From Flavobacterium sp. ASV13 (lineage in GTDB: Bacteria; Bacteroidota; Bacteroidia; Flavobacteriales; Flavobacteriaceae), in the NCBI RefSeq assembly GCF_000745775.1, contig NZ_JQJY01000002.1, forward strand, positions 372,001 to 436,000: a stretch of 64,000 nucleotides of DNA. The letters run 5' to 3'. A program made the translations under genes and the position numbers. Below are positions 1 through 8,798 of the stretch, piece after piece (positions within the stretch are counted from its first letter, which is position 1; the number at the start of each line of letters is the position of its first letter). A model generated the notes under the pieces. The model was not told the origin of the DNA and did not search any database. It worked only from the letters and a program-made list of their open reading frames with translations.

Positions 1-29
1 GAAAATTAATATTTTTTTTGAAATTTTTC

Positions 30-59
30 TTTGAATATTCGAAAGTATGCTTATCTTTG
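30..59 (+). promoter_or_regulatory. Promoter of tRNA-Leu (Bacteroidota type)
   Basis: A TTTG box, an 18-base spacer and TATCTTTG match the Bacteroidota consensus TTTG-N17-23-TAnnTTTG. The tRNA begins 14 bases after the -7 box. This is the clearest housekeeping promoter in the window and supports assignment to Bacteroidota. Confidence 0.75.
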
Positions 60-72
60 CACCCACAATTAC

Positions 73-157
73 GCGGATATGGTGAAATTGGTAGACATGC
101 CAGACTTAGGATCTGGTGCCGCAAGGCGTGTAGGTTCGAGTCCTATTATCCGCACCA
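73..157 (+). tRNA. tRNA-Leu (anticodon UAG)
   Basis: The gene forms a full cloverleaf: the acceptor strand GCGGATA pairs with TATCCGC, the anticodon stem CCAGA/TCTGG encloses the loop CTTAGGA (anticodon UAG), and a long class II variable arm typical of Leu is followed by the T-arm GGTTCGAGTCC. Discriminator A and an encoded CCA are present. Its 3' end is the integration target of the adjacent element, whose left end restores an intact gene. Confidence 0.97.
143..155 (+). other. attL core of the integrated element
   Basis: The 13 bases CTATTATCCGCAC cover the tRNA-Leu 3' end and recur in the same orientation at the far end of the element. Tyrosine recombinases often target tRNA 3' ends and leave such direct repeats. 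Confidence 0.85.
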
Positions 158-162
158 ACAAC

Positions 163-210
163 AAGACTTAAGACACTGTTAATCAGTCAACTTAAGTCTT
201 TTTTGTTTTT
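163..210 (+). terminator. Rho-independent terminator after tRNA-Leu
   Basis: AAGACTTAAG pairs perfectly with CTTAAGTCTT across an 18-base loop and is followed by a T-rich run. It lies inside the island, so the element brought its own terminator for the tRNA. A similar terminator lies just outside the right attachment site. Confidence 0.75.
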
Positions 211-232
211 ATTTTACCCCCAATTTTACCCC
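211..232. repeat. Left arm-type repeat of the island
   Basis: This 22-bp segment contains two successive ATTTTACCCC units and recurs identically near the right end. A weaker similarity continues just beyond it at both ends (TTTGTTAATGCAAATTAA against TTTGTTATGCATGTTAAT). Position and direct orientation suggest arm-type integrase binding sites. Confidence 0.6.
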
Positions 233-652
233 TTTTTTAGTTTGTTAATGCAAATTAACCTACTGTAATCTGCATAAACTCCTAAGTGTTCGTGACATGT
301 ATTAACCTATTATTTGACACTATAAATAAAACTTAAAAAGACAGAAATTATAATATTTGTTTAAAATTCAAAGATTAGGTTGCTCAATTTAAAGGGCGGG
401 TAGATATAAAAAAATTAGCAGAGGGGGTAGCTTTAAGCATGGTACTTCTCCATGAAGAGCCAAAGGGTAATATTATAAATTTTGGTATATATAATATACT
501 GCACATGTAATCGGCTATATAATTACAGTAAGATTATGGCAAAAATCGTATCTTTAGATGACAGTAATTTGTGGTGCTGTAATACAATATTTAAACCCAT
601 CTTAAGGACGGGTTTAGTTTATCAAATCATAAGTTCAAGCCTAAAAAAAAAC
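233..652. other. Island left end, no convincing gene
   Basis: No credible coding region was found. A short hairpin (CATGG-N7-CCATG, near 439-455) and an imperfect hairpin with arms AAACCC/GGGTTT (near 593-615) are visible; the latter could end leftward transcription from the cargo operon. A 61-codon ORF on the plus strand here has no recognisable features. Confidence 0.5.
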
Positions 653-757
653 TTAATTTTTTGGTAGAGGGGTATTATCCTCTGATTTTTCTCTTCGATC
701 TTCTGGAAATGATGGTCTTTCAAGTGGTTGTGTTTGGGGTTCGTCGTCGTCTAACAT
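653..757 (-). CDS. Small acidic proline-rich ORF, 34 aa, end of cargo operon
   Basis: The ATG overlaps the stop of the upstream membrane-protein gene in ATGTTAG, a typical coupled arrangement. The 34-residue product is hydrophilic and probably disordered: it starts MLDDDEPQTQPLERPSF and is rich in D, E, R and P. No family was recognised. It may be a real small partner protein. Alternatively it may be the cytoplasmic tail of the upstream protein put out of frame by an indel or joined by ribosomal frameshifting, since the upstream protein ends abruptly after its last membrane helix. Homologues would decide between these readings. Confidence 0.45.
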   Translation of the reverse strand: MLDDDEPQTQPLERPSFPEDRREKSEDNTPLPKN

Positions 758-1281
758 AATTGAGTATTTTTAATGATTAAAATTGTAGATATAAAGAACA
801 AAGTAACTAATGTTAAAATTATAAAAGTTTTTGAAACATATAAATCAAATGATCGAGTATCGTTAATTTTTGTATTTTCATCCGTTATACGTATTAACCT
901 ATCTATTAAATCATCTTCAAAATTTATTTTTTGCTCCTCTTCAACTAAACTGTTATAATCTGGAATAGTAATTTTTTGATATTTTCTGATCGATTTTAAA
1001 TAGGAAATATTAGGGTAATTAAACCCCCTTAAATAATTATTATATGATTTTATCAGAAATAATATACTCATAGCAATGAAACAAATTGCAAGCGAAAATA
1101 ATATCCCTAGCAAGACATTACATTCGAGATGTTTAAAAAGATAATCATTTGAAAAAAAATATGAAATAAATCCAATTAGTAAAGAAATTATACCAACAAG
1201 AACATTAATAGAATCATCTAATTTTGATCTTCTATTTAATTCACGATCATAAATATATTTATAAAACTCAAAGTCATTCAT
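751..1281 (-). CDS. Three-helix membrane protein (SLATT-like layout)
   Basis: The 176-residue protein has a short charged N-terminus, two membrane helices (about 25-43 and 56-77), a cytoplasmic helical stretch (about 80-150) and a third membrane helix (about 152-170), ending six residues later. This layout resembles SLATT-type membrane effectors found beside nucleotide-activated defence enzymes, but the resemblance is architectural only. It lies 57 bases downstream of the KAP NTPase gene in the same orientation. The KAP protein has no membrane segment of its own, so this protein may be its membrane partner. Confidence 0.7.
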   Translation of the reverse strand: MNDFEFYKYIYDRELNRRSKLDDSINVLVGIISLLIGFISYFFSNDYLFKHLECNVLLGILFSLAICFIAMSILFLIKSYNNYLRGFNYPNISYLKSIRKYQKITIPDYNSLVEEEQKINFEDDLIDRLIRITDENTKINDTRSFDLYVSKTFIILTLVTLFFISTILIIKNTQLC

Positions 1282-1338
1282 TTTTAAAAAATATAAGATT
1301 AATCATTAAACTTAATTACATAAAAAATAAATTTTACT

Positions 1339-2751
1339 TTAAGAAAATTTAAAAGACTCCATTAGATTAATCTTTTTCAATAAGTGTCCGATGCTAACTT
1401 CTCCTATTTGATCATAACGAGATATGCTCTCTAAAGCATGAAGAAAATTAGCCCCATCTTCTGATTTATCAACTACAGATTTAATTACTAACACATTGTT
1501 TCCTGATTCATATTTATACAATTTATTCCTAAAATAGGGATAATTCAAATAAATATTATATGAGTTTACTAAATATGCTTCAAGCCATAAAATTTCTCGC
1601 TCCGTATCTTCAGAAATGCTACCAGAAACAATTCTTAAAAACTCATCTTGCAATAACTCAATACTAATCTCCTTTTGATTTATTCTATTATACAAATCTT
1701 GTTCTATATTTTTCAAAAAAACTAAAAATAAATATAAAGATGGGATAACAAAGCTATTGTTAGCAAAAGCTCTTAATGCAATTCTCGAATGTGAAAATAT
1801 TTTTTCTTGTTGGCGCAATGTAATTTGATTGTTAGCAAACAGAACCGAACATATACTTAAAAAATTATTTTTATCAGATGCTAATTGTCTGTACTGTTTA
1901 CGATCTGCTGATTCAAAGAACTCATCAAATTCAAAAAAGCCATAAAGGTAATTATAAAAAGAGTTTGACTCAGGCTCAGGAAGAGAGTATTCTATATCTA
2001 TAAATCTTCTCAAATATTCTTCATAATCCAAATTTTCACTACCATAAACTCCTCGAATAGCATTTCCTAACTGCTTTTTATCTATTGACAAAACAAATAC
2101 AATATTTGGAACTGTAAAAAAGTGCTTAATTTGTTCAAGTAAAGAAACAGAATAGTCTGGTCTACATCGGTCTAGCTCATCAATCATAAACACAAGTGAC
2201 TTTCCATTACTGGTATTTGCAACAAAAGTAGATAGACTTTTTTTAAACTCTTGAATCCCCTTTTTTCGTTCAGAATATTGCTTAACATCGTTCTCAAAAA
2301 CATCTACCAAACCTTCAGTAATATCAGCTAATCCCTGATTTAAAGTTTCAATATTTATATATTTTTCTGCTAATGCCTTTACGATCGTAGGAGCTAAATG
2401 TTTTGATATTTTTGCAGCCTTTTCTACAGCTGAGGCAAATTGCTCTTTTGTTTTCTCAGTTTTAAGAGATTTTAATTCTCCCATCACAGCGGTTAATGGA
2501 CTATTTTCAAAGTCATTTTCCCACGCATTGAAATATATGGTTTGAAATTCTTTGTCTTTCAAATCTTGATTCCACATTTTCAAAAAAGTTGTTTTGCCTG
2601 TACCCCATTTATTATTTATCGCAAGTACAAATCCTTCTTCATAGTTTTCAATCAAACTAGTTAAAACACTTGCATATTTTTTTCTATCAAGTTTGCAGTT
2701 ATCAAAAGGACTTCCTGCTACAATTTCGATTTCTTCGTGTTTGATTCTCAT
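1339..2751 (-). CDS. KAP-family P-loop NTPase
   Basis: The 470-residue protein has a Walker A motif in NNKWGTGKTT (46-55), the KAP-typical FNAWEND segment (74-80) and a Walker B motif in MIDELDRCRPDY (189-200). KAP NTPases are STAND-like ATPases, many membrane-associated; the F-plasmid phage-exclusion protein PifA belongs to this family. Many members carry membrane helices inserted in the NTPase domain. This one has none, only a soluble helical insert (about 100-170). The C-terminal half is helical and may sense or bind a partner. It sits between a TPR-like membrane protein and a small membrane protein in one gene string. Confidence 0.92.
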   Translation of the reverse strand: MRIKHEEIEIVAGSPFDNCKLDRKKYASVLTSLIENYEEGFVLAINNKWGTGKTTFLKMWNQDLKDKEFQTIYFNAWENDFENSPLTAVMGELKSLKTEKTKEQFASAVEKAAKISKHLAPTIVKALAEKYINIETLNQGLADITEGLVDVFENDVKQYSERKKGIQEFKKSLSTFVANTSNGKSLVFMIDELDRCRPDYSVSLLEQIKHFFTVPNIVFVLSIDKKQLGNAIRGVYGSENLDYEEYLRRFIDIEYSLPEPESNSFYNYLYGFFEFDEFFESADRKQYRQLASDKNNFLSICSVLFANNQITLRQQEKIFSHSRIALRAFANNSFVIPSLYLFLVFLKNIEQDLYNRINQKEISIELLQDEFLRIVSGSISEDTEREILWLEAYLVNSYNIYLNYPYFRNKLYKYESGNNVLVIKSVVDKSEDGANFLHALESISRYDQIGEVSIGHLLKKINLMESFKFS

Positions 2752-2827
2752 GCTTTAGTTTACAAATTAAATGATTACTTAGAAATATAATAAAAACAGA
2801 ACATTACAATAAACAAGCTTATGGAAA

Positions 2828-4381
2828 CTAATATTTAAATCCCAGCTTAGACATGTAATAAACTCCCTTTTCATATTCTTCAAGTCCTTTTTCTATTATT
2901 GCTTCGTTATCGAAATGAACTCCTTTGAACACACTTAAAAGACCTATTTTTGTATGTATAAGAGGAAAATCATTATCTAGCTTTAAAATGTCATTTAGTA
3001 AATTAATCGTCTCATCAATTCGGTCAATATAAATTTCATTAAATTTCTCCGTACCTTTTTCAATATGCTTAATAACCTCGGCAATTGTCAACAGAATAAA
3101 AGGGTTATTTTTATCAAGTTTTGAAAATTCATTAATTAAAGAATTTCTAATTTTTTCAGTGTTTTCACGCCTTAAAATTTCTTTTACAATTTCATAATTA
3201 AATGTAGTTTCAGCGAACTGAACTTGCTGTTCTAAACTGTTCTTTATATTTTCATTGTCATTTTCATCGTCCTCTAAACCAAGCTCGCTTACTGTCTCTC
3301 TAATTGAAGGAATCAAGCTAATTCCATATTTTTTCGTATAATCTTGTTTTAAAGTTTGATAATCATGATAAGGGAAATAAGGATTTAATTCAATAGATTT
3401 CATAATGTGCTGTATAGCTCCGAAAAATTGATCCTGTTCGATTAGTAAGATCGCTCTATATCTTTCGATATAACTTTTCCAAAAATTAATAAAATCTACA
3501 ATTAAGTTTTTATTTTTATCTCCTAAATCTGTAGAAATATGAGATATTTCTAACAGTAGTTTTTCTGTATCATCCAATAAATAATGAACTTCAGCAAATT
3601 TTTTAGAATCAATCATTTTATCAGTCAATATTTGACCGAAAAGAAGGAAATAAATTTTAGCACTTATATCAATAATTTTCAAATTGTTAACACTTGAATC
3701 TGAGCAAAGACTGCCTATTAAATTTTCAGCATTTTCTACAACAACAGTATTACTTAATCCTTTATCATCAAAATTAATAACGACTGTTAAGTTTTGCTTG
3801 TTAATGTCTCTAATAAAATGAATAGTAGATAAATGCTTTTTAGAAGCAATTCTTTTTTGAACAAATTTGTTAAACCTATTAGCCCCTAATAAAATCACTA
3901 TAAACTTAGGAACGTTAACGACATTAACTGTTATTAAATTATTTTTATAAGAATAATGATTTCTACTAATTAGTGCAGTAATCTTTTCAAATCTTTCATT
4001 TAAGTTTTCTGAATCTAAATCAATTGTCAAGTATTCATTTTCCTTGACGGTAAAAGCTCCATAATACGCTACATTAAATGATTTATAGTTTTTAAAGAAT
4101 TGTATTAATAAAGCAATTATTGGAACAATTAAGAGAACTGAGATTAATGTTATGAGTAAGAATGTTTTTGAAAAAAATTGATCTAGATATTTACAATCAG
4201 TCTTATCGTTTATTAAAAATACAAGTCCAATTAAAAGAATTGAAACATACCAGTATTTTATAATTGCAAGAAAAATAAATTTTATCAATTCTCTTAAGAA
4301 TACAATAAGTCTCTTCGGAAGAAAAACTGTAAGTACAAATGTTGCTATTCCAACAAATATTTCGTCAATAAATTTAGACAT
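2828..4381 (-). CDS. Membrane-anchored protein with TPR-like C-terminus
   Basis: Residues 1-100 contain two or three hydrophobic segments (about 8-24, 34-57 and 72-96). A mixed alpha/beta cytoplasmic region follows (about 105-230), then a long helical part (about 240-517). The helical part includes TPR-like pieces, such as the segment around FFGAIQHIMKSIELNPYFPY and another near the C-terminus. No enzymatic motif was found. It probably acts as a membrane scaffold or sensor. The gene lies 55 bases after the helical HEPN-like gene and 76 bases before the KAP gene. No family was recognised. Confidence 0.75.
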   Translation of the reverse strand: MSKFIDEIFVGIATFVLTVFLPKRLIVFLRELIKFIFLAIIKYWYVSILLIGLVFLINDKTDCKYLDQFFSKTFLLITLISVLLIVPIIALLIQFFKNYKSFNVAYYGAFTVKENEYLTIDLDSENLNERFEKITALISRNHYSYKNNLITVNVVNVPKFIVILLGANRFNKFVQKRIASKKHLSTIHFIRDINKQNLTVVINFDDKGLSNTVVVENAENLIGSLCSDSSVNNLKIIDISAKIYFLLFGQILTDKMIDSKKFAEVHYLLDDTEKLLLEISHISTDLGDKNKNLIVDFINFWKSYIERYRAILLIEQDQFFGAIQHIMKSIELNPYFPYHDYQTLKQDYTKKYGISLIPSIRETVSELGLEDDENDNENIKNSLEQQVQFAETTFNYEIVKEILRRENTEKIRNSLINEFSKLDKNNPFILLTIAEVIKHIEKGTEKFNEIYIDRIDETINLLNDILKLDNDFPLIHTKIGLLSVFKGVHFDNEAIIEKGLEEYEKGVYYMSKLGFKY

Positions 4382-4436
4382 TTTATATTTTTTTATCTTT
4401 TAATTTTCATTTCATCAGTATTAAAATATAAATGGT

Positions 4437-5063
4437 TTAATCTTTCTGATTACTCATCGCTATTTCAATTAATTTTAACTCAAATTCACTAAAACTCACC
4501 ATATACCATTTAACAATATCAATATATGCTTTTACTGCCCAATTAAAATCAATTTCGTTAATAAGATAGTATTGCCATAGAGCATCAGTATCTTTATGAT
4601 GTGCAACATTGTGGCGTATAAGTTTTAGAAATTCCGAATGGCGAGATTTAATCATATTTAACTCCTTAATTATATCATAATTAAGTGCTTTAGTTATTTC
4701 TTCAGCATTCGGAAATTGAGATAGTAAAAGTCTATATTTTTTTCCAAAAAGTTCTGGAACATCTTCTACAAATTCATAAAGTTGCCCACAAAGAAGCCTA
4801 AGGAGTAGATTTTGTTCTGTTTCTGAATTACTTTCAAGATAAAGCTTAAACAAAACACAAACATCTAGAATTGAAAGCCTTAGAAGCAGAGGCACACTCG
4901 AAAAATGATATGAAATCTCGGTCGCCATTTCAACATTATGAACTCCTGTTATTGATTTTCTCAACATAGGGATTTCCAAACTGATTTTTTTTATCAATTT
5001 TTTTGTCGTTTTCAATAGTTTTTTTTTGTCGTTTAAATTATCTAATTGAATATTATTTTCCAT
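4437..5063 (-). CDS. All-helical protein with HEPN-like RX4H motif
   Basis: The 208-residue protein is predicted almost entirely helical. Residues 150-156 read RHNVAHH, which fits the HEPN ribonuclease motif RX4-6H, with the polar residue typical directly after the Arg. It lies late in the protein, as in many HEPN toxins. HEPN domains are metal-independent RNases used in toxin-antitoxin, abortive infection and CRISPR systems. The assignment rests on the motif and helicity only, so confidence in function is moderate. The gene lies between the kinase (86 bases upstream) and the membrane TPR-like gene (55 bases downstream), so it could be the effector of the set. Confidence 0.7.
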   Translation of the reverse strand: MENNIQLDNLNDKKKLLKTTKKLIKKISLEIPMLRKSITGVHNVEMATEISYHFSSVPLLLRLSILDVCVLFKLYLESNSETEQNLLLRLLCGQLYEFVEDVPELFGKKYRLLLSQFPNAEEITKALNYDIIKELNMIKSRHSEFLKLIRHNVAHHKDTDALWQYYLINEIDFNWAVKAYIDIVKWYMVSFSEFELKLIEIAMSNQKD

Positions 5064-5149
5064 TGATATTAATTTTGTGTTTTGAGAGTCTTATAACTTA
5101 AAAAATGATTAGGATTTATTTCCCCCTATAGAAAACAAGCTGTTCAAAG

Positions 5150-6754
5150 TTATAACCTATCAATAATCACAGCTTTTAAACCTGTTGTAACACGACCAAA
5201 TGAAACTCTATTTTGAGATTCCAGCATTCTTTTACGTTCTTCGATTTGATTTTCAACATTTTTTTCAACTGCTTTTAAAGCTGTCAGTATTAATTTCACA
5301 ATATTAACTTTTAAATGATTTTTAAATGATGAATCTAACTCTGCAATTCCTGTAAAAATATTTATTGTTTTAAAATTGAAAATCATATCAACTTTACCAA
5401 TTCTGTTTACTGAATTTTGTAATCGTCGTGGAGTTGTATCTAATTCTTTTAAAAGATTACTTGGATTATTTATATCTGTTCCTGCAAATACCGAAGGAAA
5501 AATTGCTACCATTTCAATTTCAGTAAAGCAATCTTCTAAATTTGAAATTCTAAAAAACAAATACAAATTAGATGGAAATCCCATTTTTAAATCTCCCTTC
5601 AGTTCATAAATGTAGTTTTGTATTAGCTTATCATTACTTTTGTCATTTGAGAAATTAAAATTATCAGATTTCTTAAAAGCTAAAAAAACTTCCTTTTCCT
5701 TAATTTCCTCAATACTTTCTTCTAATATTTTAGATAGAGAATTAGCAAATTGACTTCTCTTTTGCAATAATTCTGTCTTAGTTCTTTGTAATTTTTCAAT
5801 TTCATCAAAATTTGCCTGATGTCCAATACGCATTTTTAAAATTTCTTCTATACTTTCTTCGAAGATGTTTCCATTAGGGGATTTTGAATTTAGAACACTA
5901 ACGATTCTTGAGGCAGATGAAAGCTGTAACCTTTTCTGCCAATCCTTTGTCAACATATCTCTTGTCAGTTGTAAAAATTCAAATGAGAATAAACTACTCG
6001 AGACCTGTGGAACATCGTCCTTTATTGCAATAACAAGATTTGAATATGGTATTTTATCAGAAAACAACTCTTTCTTCATTATGATGTCATGAAGAGTTGC
6101 ACCAATCTGATAAAGGTTAATTGCCCTCCATCCATCCAAAGAGTCTACTTCAGTTCTTAGTAAAAATTCAGGTGGAGCATATCTCAAAGTTCCAACAAAT
6201 GATTTTTCTTCTTCATCACTAAATGATTTTGCGCCAACTAATTTAAGAACTCCTAAATCCATCAAAATGATGTCATTTTCATCATTCACCATTATGTTTT
6301 CAGGTTTAATATCTCTATGTGCTATACCTTTTTCAGTCAACAATTGTTCTGTCGTTTCATTTAGCTTCTCTAGAACTTTAATTGCAAAATTTTGGTCGTA
6401 TTCTGTCAATTTAATGTACTCCATAAGATTTGAACCACTTATAAGTTCCATTACAAGAAAGTAATATTTTTGACCATCTAATTCAGTATTTCCACCCTCA
6501 AAGATTTTGACAAGATTTGCAATTGAATGATTTTTTAATGCTATTTCTTGCTCAATTCTCTTGGTTTGAATTTCATGCCCAAATCTCTCTACCAAATCAT
6601 TGTCAAAGATTTTTAACGCAAAAAAGCTACCATCTTTTTCAGCCTTAAAAACTGCAGCAGATTTACCGTTATTAATTAATTCTAAAACTTTAAAACCTCC
6701 AATTAATTGACCTTTTATCTGTTTTTCTAATTCTAATGATTTTTGTTTGTCCAT
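5150..6754 (-). CDS. Hanks-type Ser/Thr protein kinase with C-terminal extension
   Basis: The kinase domain (about 20-270) shows the ATP-binding lysine in FALK (K48), the catalytic loop HRDIKPEN (146-153) and APPE (193-196). The DFG motif reads DLG (166-168), a tolerated variant. All main catalytic residues are present, so it is probably active. The C-terminal extension (about 295-534) begins with a likely coiled coil (300-360) and continues into an alpha/beta domain of unknown type. There is no membrane segment, unlike PASTA kinases. As first gene of the kinase/HEPN-like/TPR/KAP/membrane string it probably acts as the sensor or switch. Soluble kinases of this kind occur in phage-defence loci. 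Confidence 0.93.
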   Translation of the reverse strand: MDKQKSLELEKQIKGQLIGGFKVLELINNGKSAAVFKAEKDGSFFALKIFDNDLVERFGHEIQTKRIEQEIALKNHSIANLVKIFEGGNTELDGQKYYFLVMELISGSNLMEYIKLTEYDQNFAIKVLEKLNETTEQLLTEKGIAHRDIKPENIMVNDENDIILMDLGVLKLVGAKSFSDEEEKSFVGTLRYAPPEFLLRTEVDSLDGWRAINLYQIGATLHDIIMKKELFSDKIPYSNLVIAIKDDVPQVSSSLFSFEFLQLTRDMLTKDWQKRLQLSSASRIVSVLNSKSPNGNIFEESIEEILKMRIGHQANFDEIEKLQRTKTELLQKRSQFANSLSKILEESIEEIKEKEVFLAFKKSDNFNFSNDKSNDKLIQNYIYELKGDLKMGFPSNLYLFFRISNLEDCFTEIEMVAIFPSVFAGTDINNPSNLLKELDTTPRRLQNSVNRIGKVDMIFNFKTINIFTGIAELDSSFKNHLKVNIVKLILTALKAVEKNVENQIEERKRMLESQNRVSFGRVTTGLKAVIIDRL

Positions 6755-6876
6755 TTGGTTAATTTAAAAAGATTATATTAAATATAATATGTAATAAACG
6801 TGTGCATTTTACATTCAATATTTGGCAATTATCACGCATTTATTATAATTTATATTTCAAATATACACGTTTTCGA

Positions 6877-7734
6877 TTAGATATAATATTTAGGATTTTT
6901 ATTAATAATTAAACCTTTTTTTAACTCAAAGAGATAAAACGACAATACAAAAAAGACAAAAGACATATAACCTCTTTCCCCTTCGCTACCAACTAAAATT
7001 ATTGCATTTAGAACACCAAAAACTAAAAAGACATATGCCCAAATATAATGGGCTTTTCCACCACTAGAAGGATTGTTCTTAGCAGACGGACTATTACTTA
7101 TTGCTATAATCCCAGGGATAAAACCACATAAAAGAAGAAAAAATGACCACCATCTCCCTATGTGTCTCCCCCTTCCAAAAACTTCTGCTATTATAAAACA
7201 TACAGCAATTGAGACTGCTATTATTCCATAAATCCCAGATGTGCCTTCAGACAGATTACTTGTGTACGTTTGAGAACTATCACTTTGTGTTTTCTTATTA
7301 AATTCCGTCGAAGTCATTTCTGAAGGATGTTCTTTAAAATAAATTTCGACATCTTCAATTGTTTTTGCTCCAGCTGGCACAAATGGATATTTGGCTCGTC
7401 TTGTTCCGTCAGGCTGGTCTTCATATAAATCTTCTTGCAAAATAGTTGAATATTCATCTGTCTTAAGTTTGCTTTCTTGTTCTTTCAATGCATCACCCCA
7501 TGCATCCTTTTGGTGCAACTTCGTATCATTCTTAATTTTATCGACAGCTTTTTGCTGTTCAACTTTACTAATTACGGCATTTAACTCCTCTTTTAATTTT
7601 AATTCATCTAGAGAATGTTTCGGAGTGGCATTTAAAAGTATTGCATCAGGTGTGTTTTGCTCTTCAGAAGAATTTTGACCGCAAATCTTTATTACAAATA
7701 AAAACATGCATATTAAAAGAACCTTTTTCTTCAT
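6877..7734 (-). CDS. Secreted-start membrane protein, unknown function
   Basis: The 285-residue protein has a signal peptide (1-20, MKKKVLLICMFLFVIKICGQ) and a charged, partly coiled region (about 30-150). Four hydrophobic segments follow in the C-terminal half (about 167-185, 194-212, 226-244 and 251-270). The large soluble part is probably periplasmic. The gene starts five bases before the end of the upstream lipoprotein gene, so the two are probably co-transcribed. It precedes the kinase gene by 122 bases. A lone TATATTTG -7 box (6858-6865, minus) in that gap could start a separate kinase transcript, but no -33 box is visible. No family was recognised. Confidence 0.7.
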   Translation of the reverse strand: MKKKVLLICMFLFVIKICGQNSSEEQNTPDAILLNATPKHSLDELKLKEELNAVISKVEQQKAVDKIKNDTKLHQKDAWGDALKEQESKLKTDEYSTILQEDLYEDQPDGTRRAKYPFVPAGAKTIEDVEIYFKEHPSEMTSTEFNKKTQSDSSQTYTSNLSEGTSGIYGIIAVSIAVCFIIAEVFGRGRHIGRWWSFFLLLCGFIPGIIAISNSPSAKNNPSSGGKAHYIWAYVFLVFGVLNAIILVGSEGERGYMSFVFFVLSFYLFELKKGLIINKNPKYYI

Positions 7735-7739
7735 TTTAC

Positions 7740-8144
7740 TTATTGTTTAGTTAATTCAGTATCTATCACTTCACTTTTCCATACAATTTTATTACTTGAA
7801 ATTTTGACAAATTTATAATTAACGGTTTGTTGCCCTCCATTTAATAAAATCTTTGCTTCATATGAAGAATCTGTATTATTCTCTATAATATCTGCTGTCC
7901 CATTAGATTTTTTAATAGCTTCTATCTGTGATTTAAGACTTAATTCAATAGTTCCTGCTTGTAGAACAACTATATCATCTGTTGTGAGTTTAAAACCAAT
8001 AACTTTAGTTTCGTCTTTCCAATTACCTAATAACCATGATGGAAAGTGGAAAGTTGAATTGTTATCATCAGTTTTGGGGTTTTCATCAGAAGAGCAAGAT
8101 TGAAAAATCAAGATAAGACTCAGTAAGAATATTGTTTTTTTCAT
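7740..8144 (-). CDS. Small lipoprotein, unknown function
   Basis: The 134-residue protein has a clear lipoprotein signal (LILIFQSC, Cys17) followed by SSDENPKTDDNN, a polar linker typical of flavobacterial lipoproteins. The mature part is beta-rich and resembles a small lipocalin-like domain (WLLGNWKDE near the start), but this is only a resemblance. It lies between two other envelope-protein genes, 28 bases after one and five before the next. Confidence 0.7.
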   Translation of the reverse strand: MKKTIFLLSLILIFQSCSSDENPKTDDNNSTFHFPSWLLGNWKDETKVIGFKLTTDDIVVLQAGTIELSLKSQIEAIKKSNGTADIIENNTDSSYEAKILLNGGQQTVNYKFVKISSNKIVWKSEVIDTELTKQ

Positions 8145-8172
8145 AAACGGTTTTTATAATTATTTTTGAATA

Positions 8173-8643
8173 TTAATTTAAAATAAGACTTCCTTCAACA
8201 TATCCATTATATCTCAAAACGTCTGAATTCTCAGAGATTATAGTCATCATAAATACTTTACCTATAGGTTTATTTATCATAACTAATTCTACATTAGCAG
8301 TCCCCTGTTTATTATTATACGTGTTTTCGTAATTCCATTTGAAACTAAGGATATTAGACTCAAACTCCATAGACATGACTTCTGATTTATGATACATTTT
8401 GTCTAACACTTTACCATAACTTTTTGAATTATTTTTCACCCAAACATTTGCTAGACAAAGACCATTGTCATCCTCTGCATAAAATACTAAGTACGCTTGT
8501 TGTTCTAGTAGAAGCCCTGTAATGTCATTACCATTTTTAGTCCCATTGGTTATAACAAATTTTGAGATGATTTTCTGCTTATCTATTTGTCCAATTATTA
8601 CTGTAGGAACAAAAATTAGTATTACTAATATTATTTTTCTCAT
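8173..8643 (-). CDS. Secreted protein, unknown function
   Basis: The 156-residue protein has a cleavable signal peptide (about 1-18, ending in VIIGQ), then a beta-rich mature domain with no recognised motif. It is the first of three envelope-protein genes reading toward the kinase operon. The 155-base gap before it is shared with a divergent XRE regulator gene, which may control it. Confidence 0.65.
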   Translation of the reverse strand: MRKIILVILIFVPTVIIGQIDKQKIISKFVITNGTKNGNDITGLLLEQQAYLVFYAEDDNGLCLANVWVKNNSKSYGKVLDKMYHKSEVMSMEFESNILSFKWNYENTYNNKQGTANVELVMINKPIGKVFMMTIISENSDVLRYNGYVEGSLILN

Positions 8644-8798
8644 CGTTGCAATTATAAATTTTATACAAATCTATTTAAGCGTATATTTTTTTATTTATGG
8701 AAATCCATAATTAAATGTTGCCCCATACAACATTCAATTATAAAAAAGCCAAATATAAGCAAATCTGCCCATAATTTTTTTATGCATAATTATCACTT

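Noticed and set aside
482..667. 61-codon ORF in the island left end
   Set aside because: No domain, signal or conservation clue; it overlaps an antisense small ORF with better context and a hairpin.
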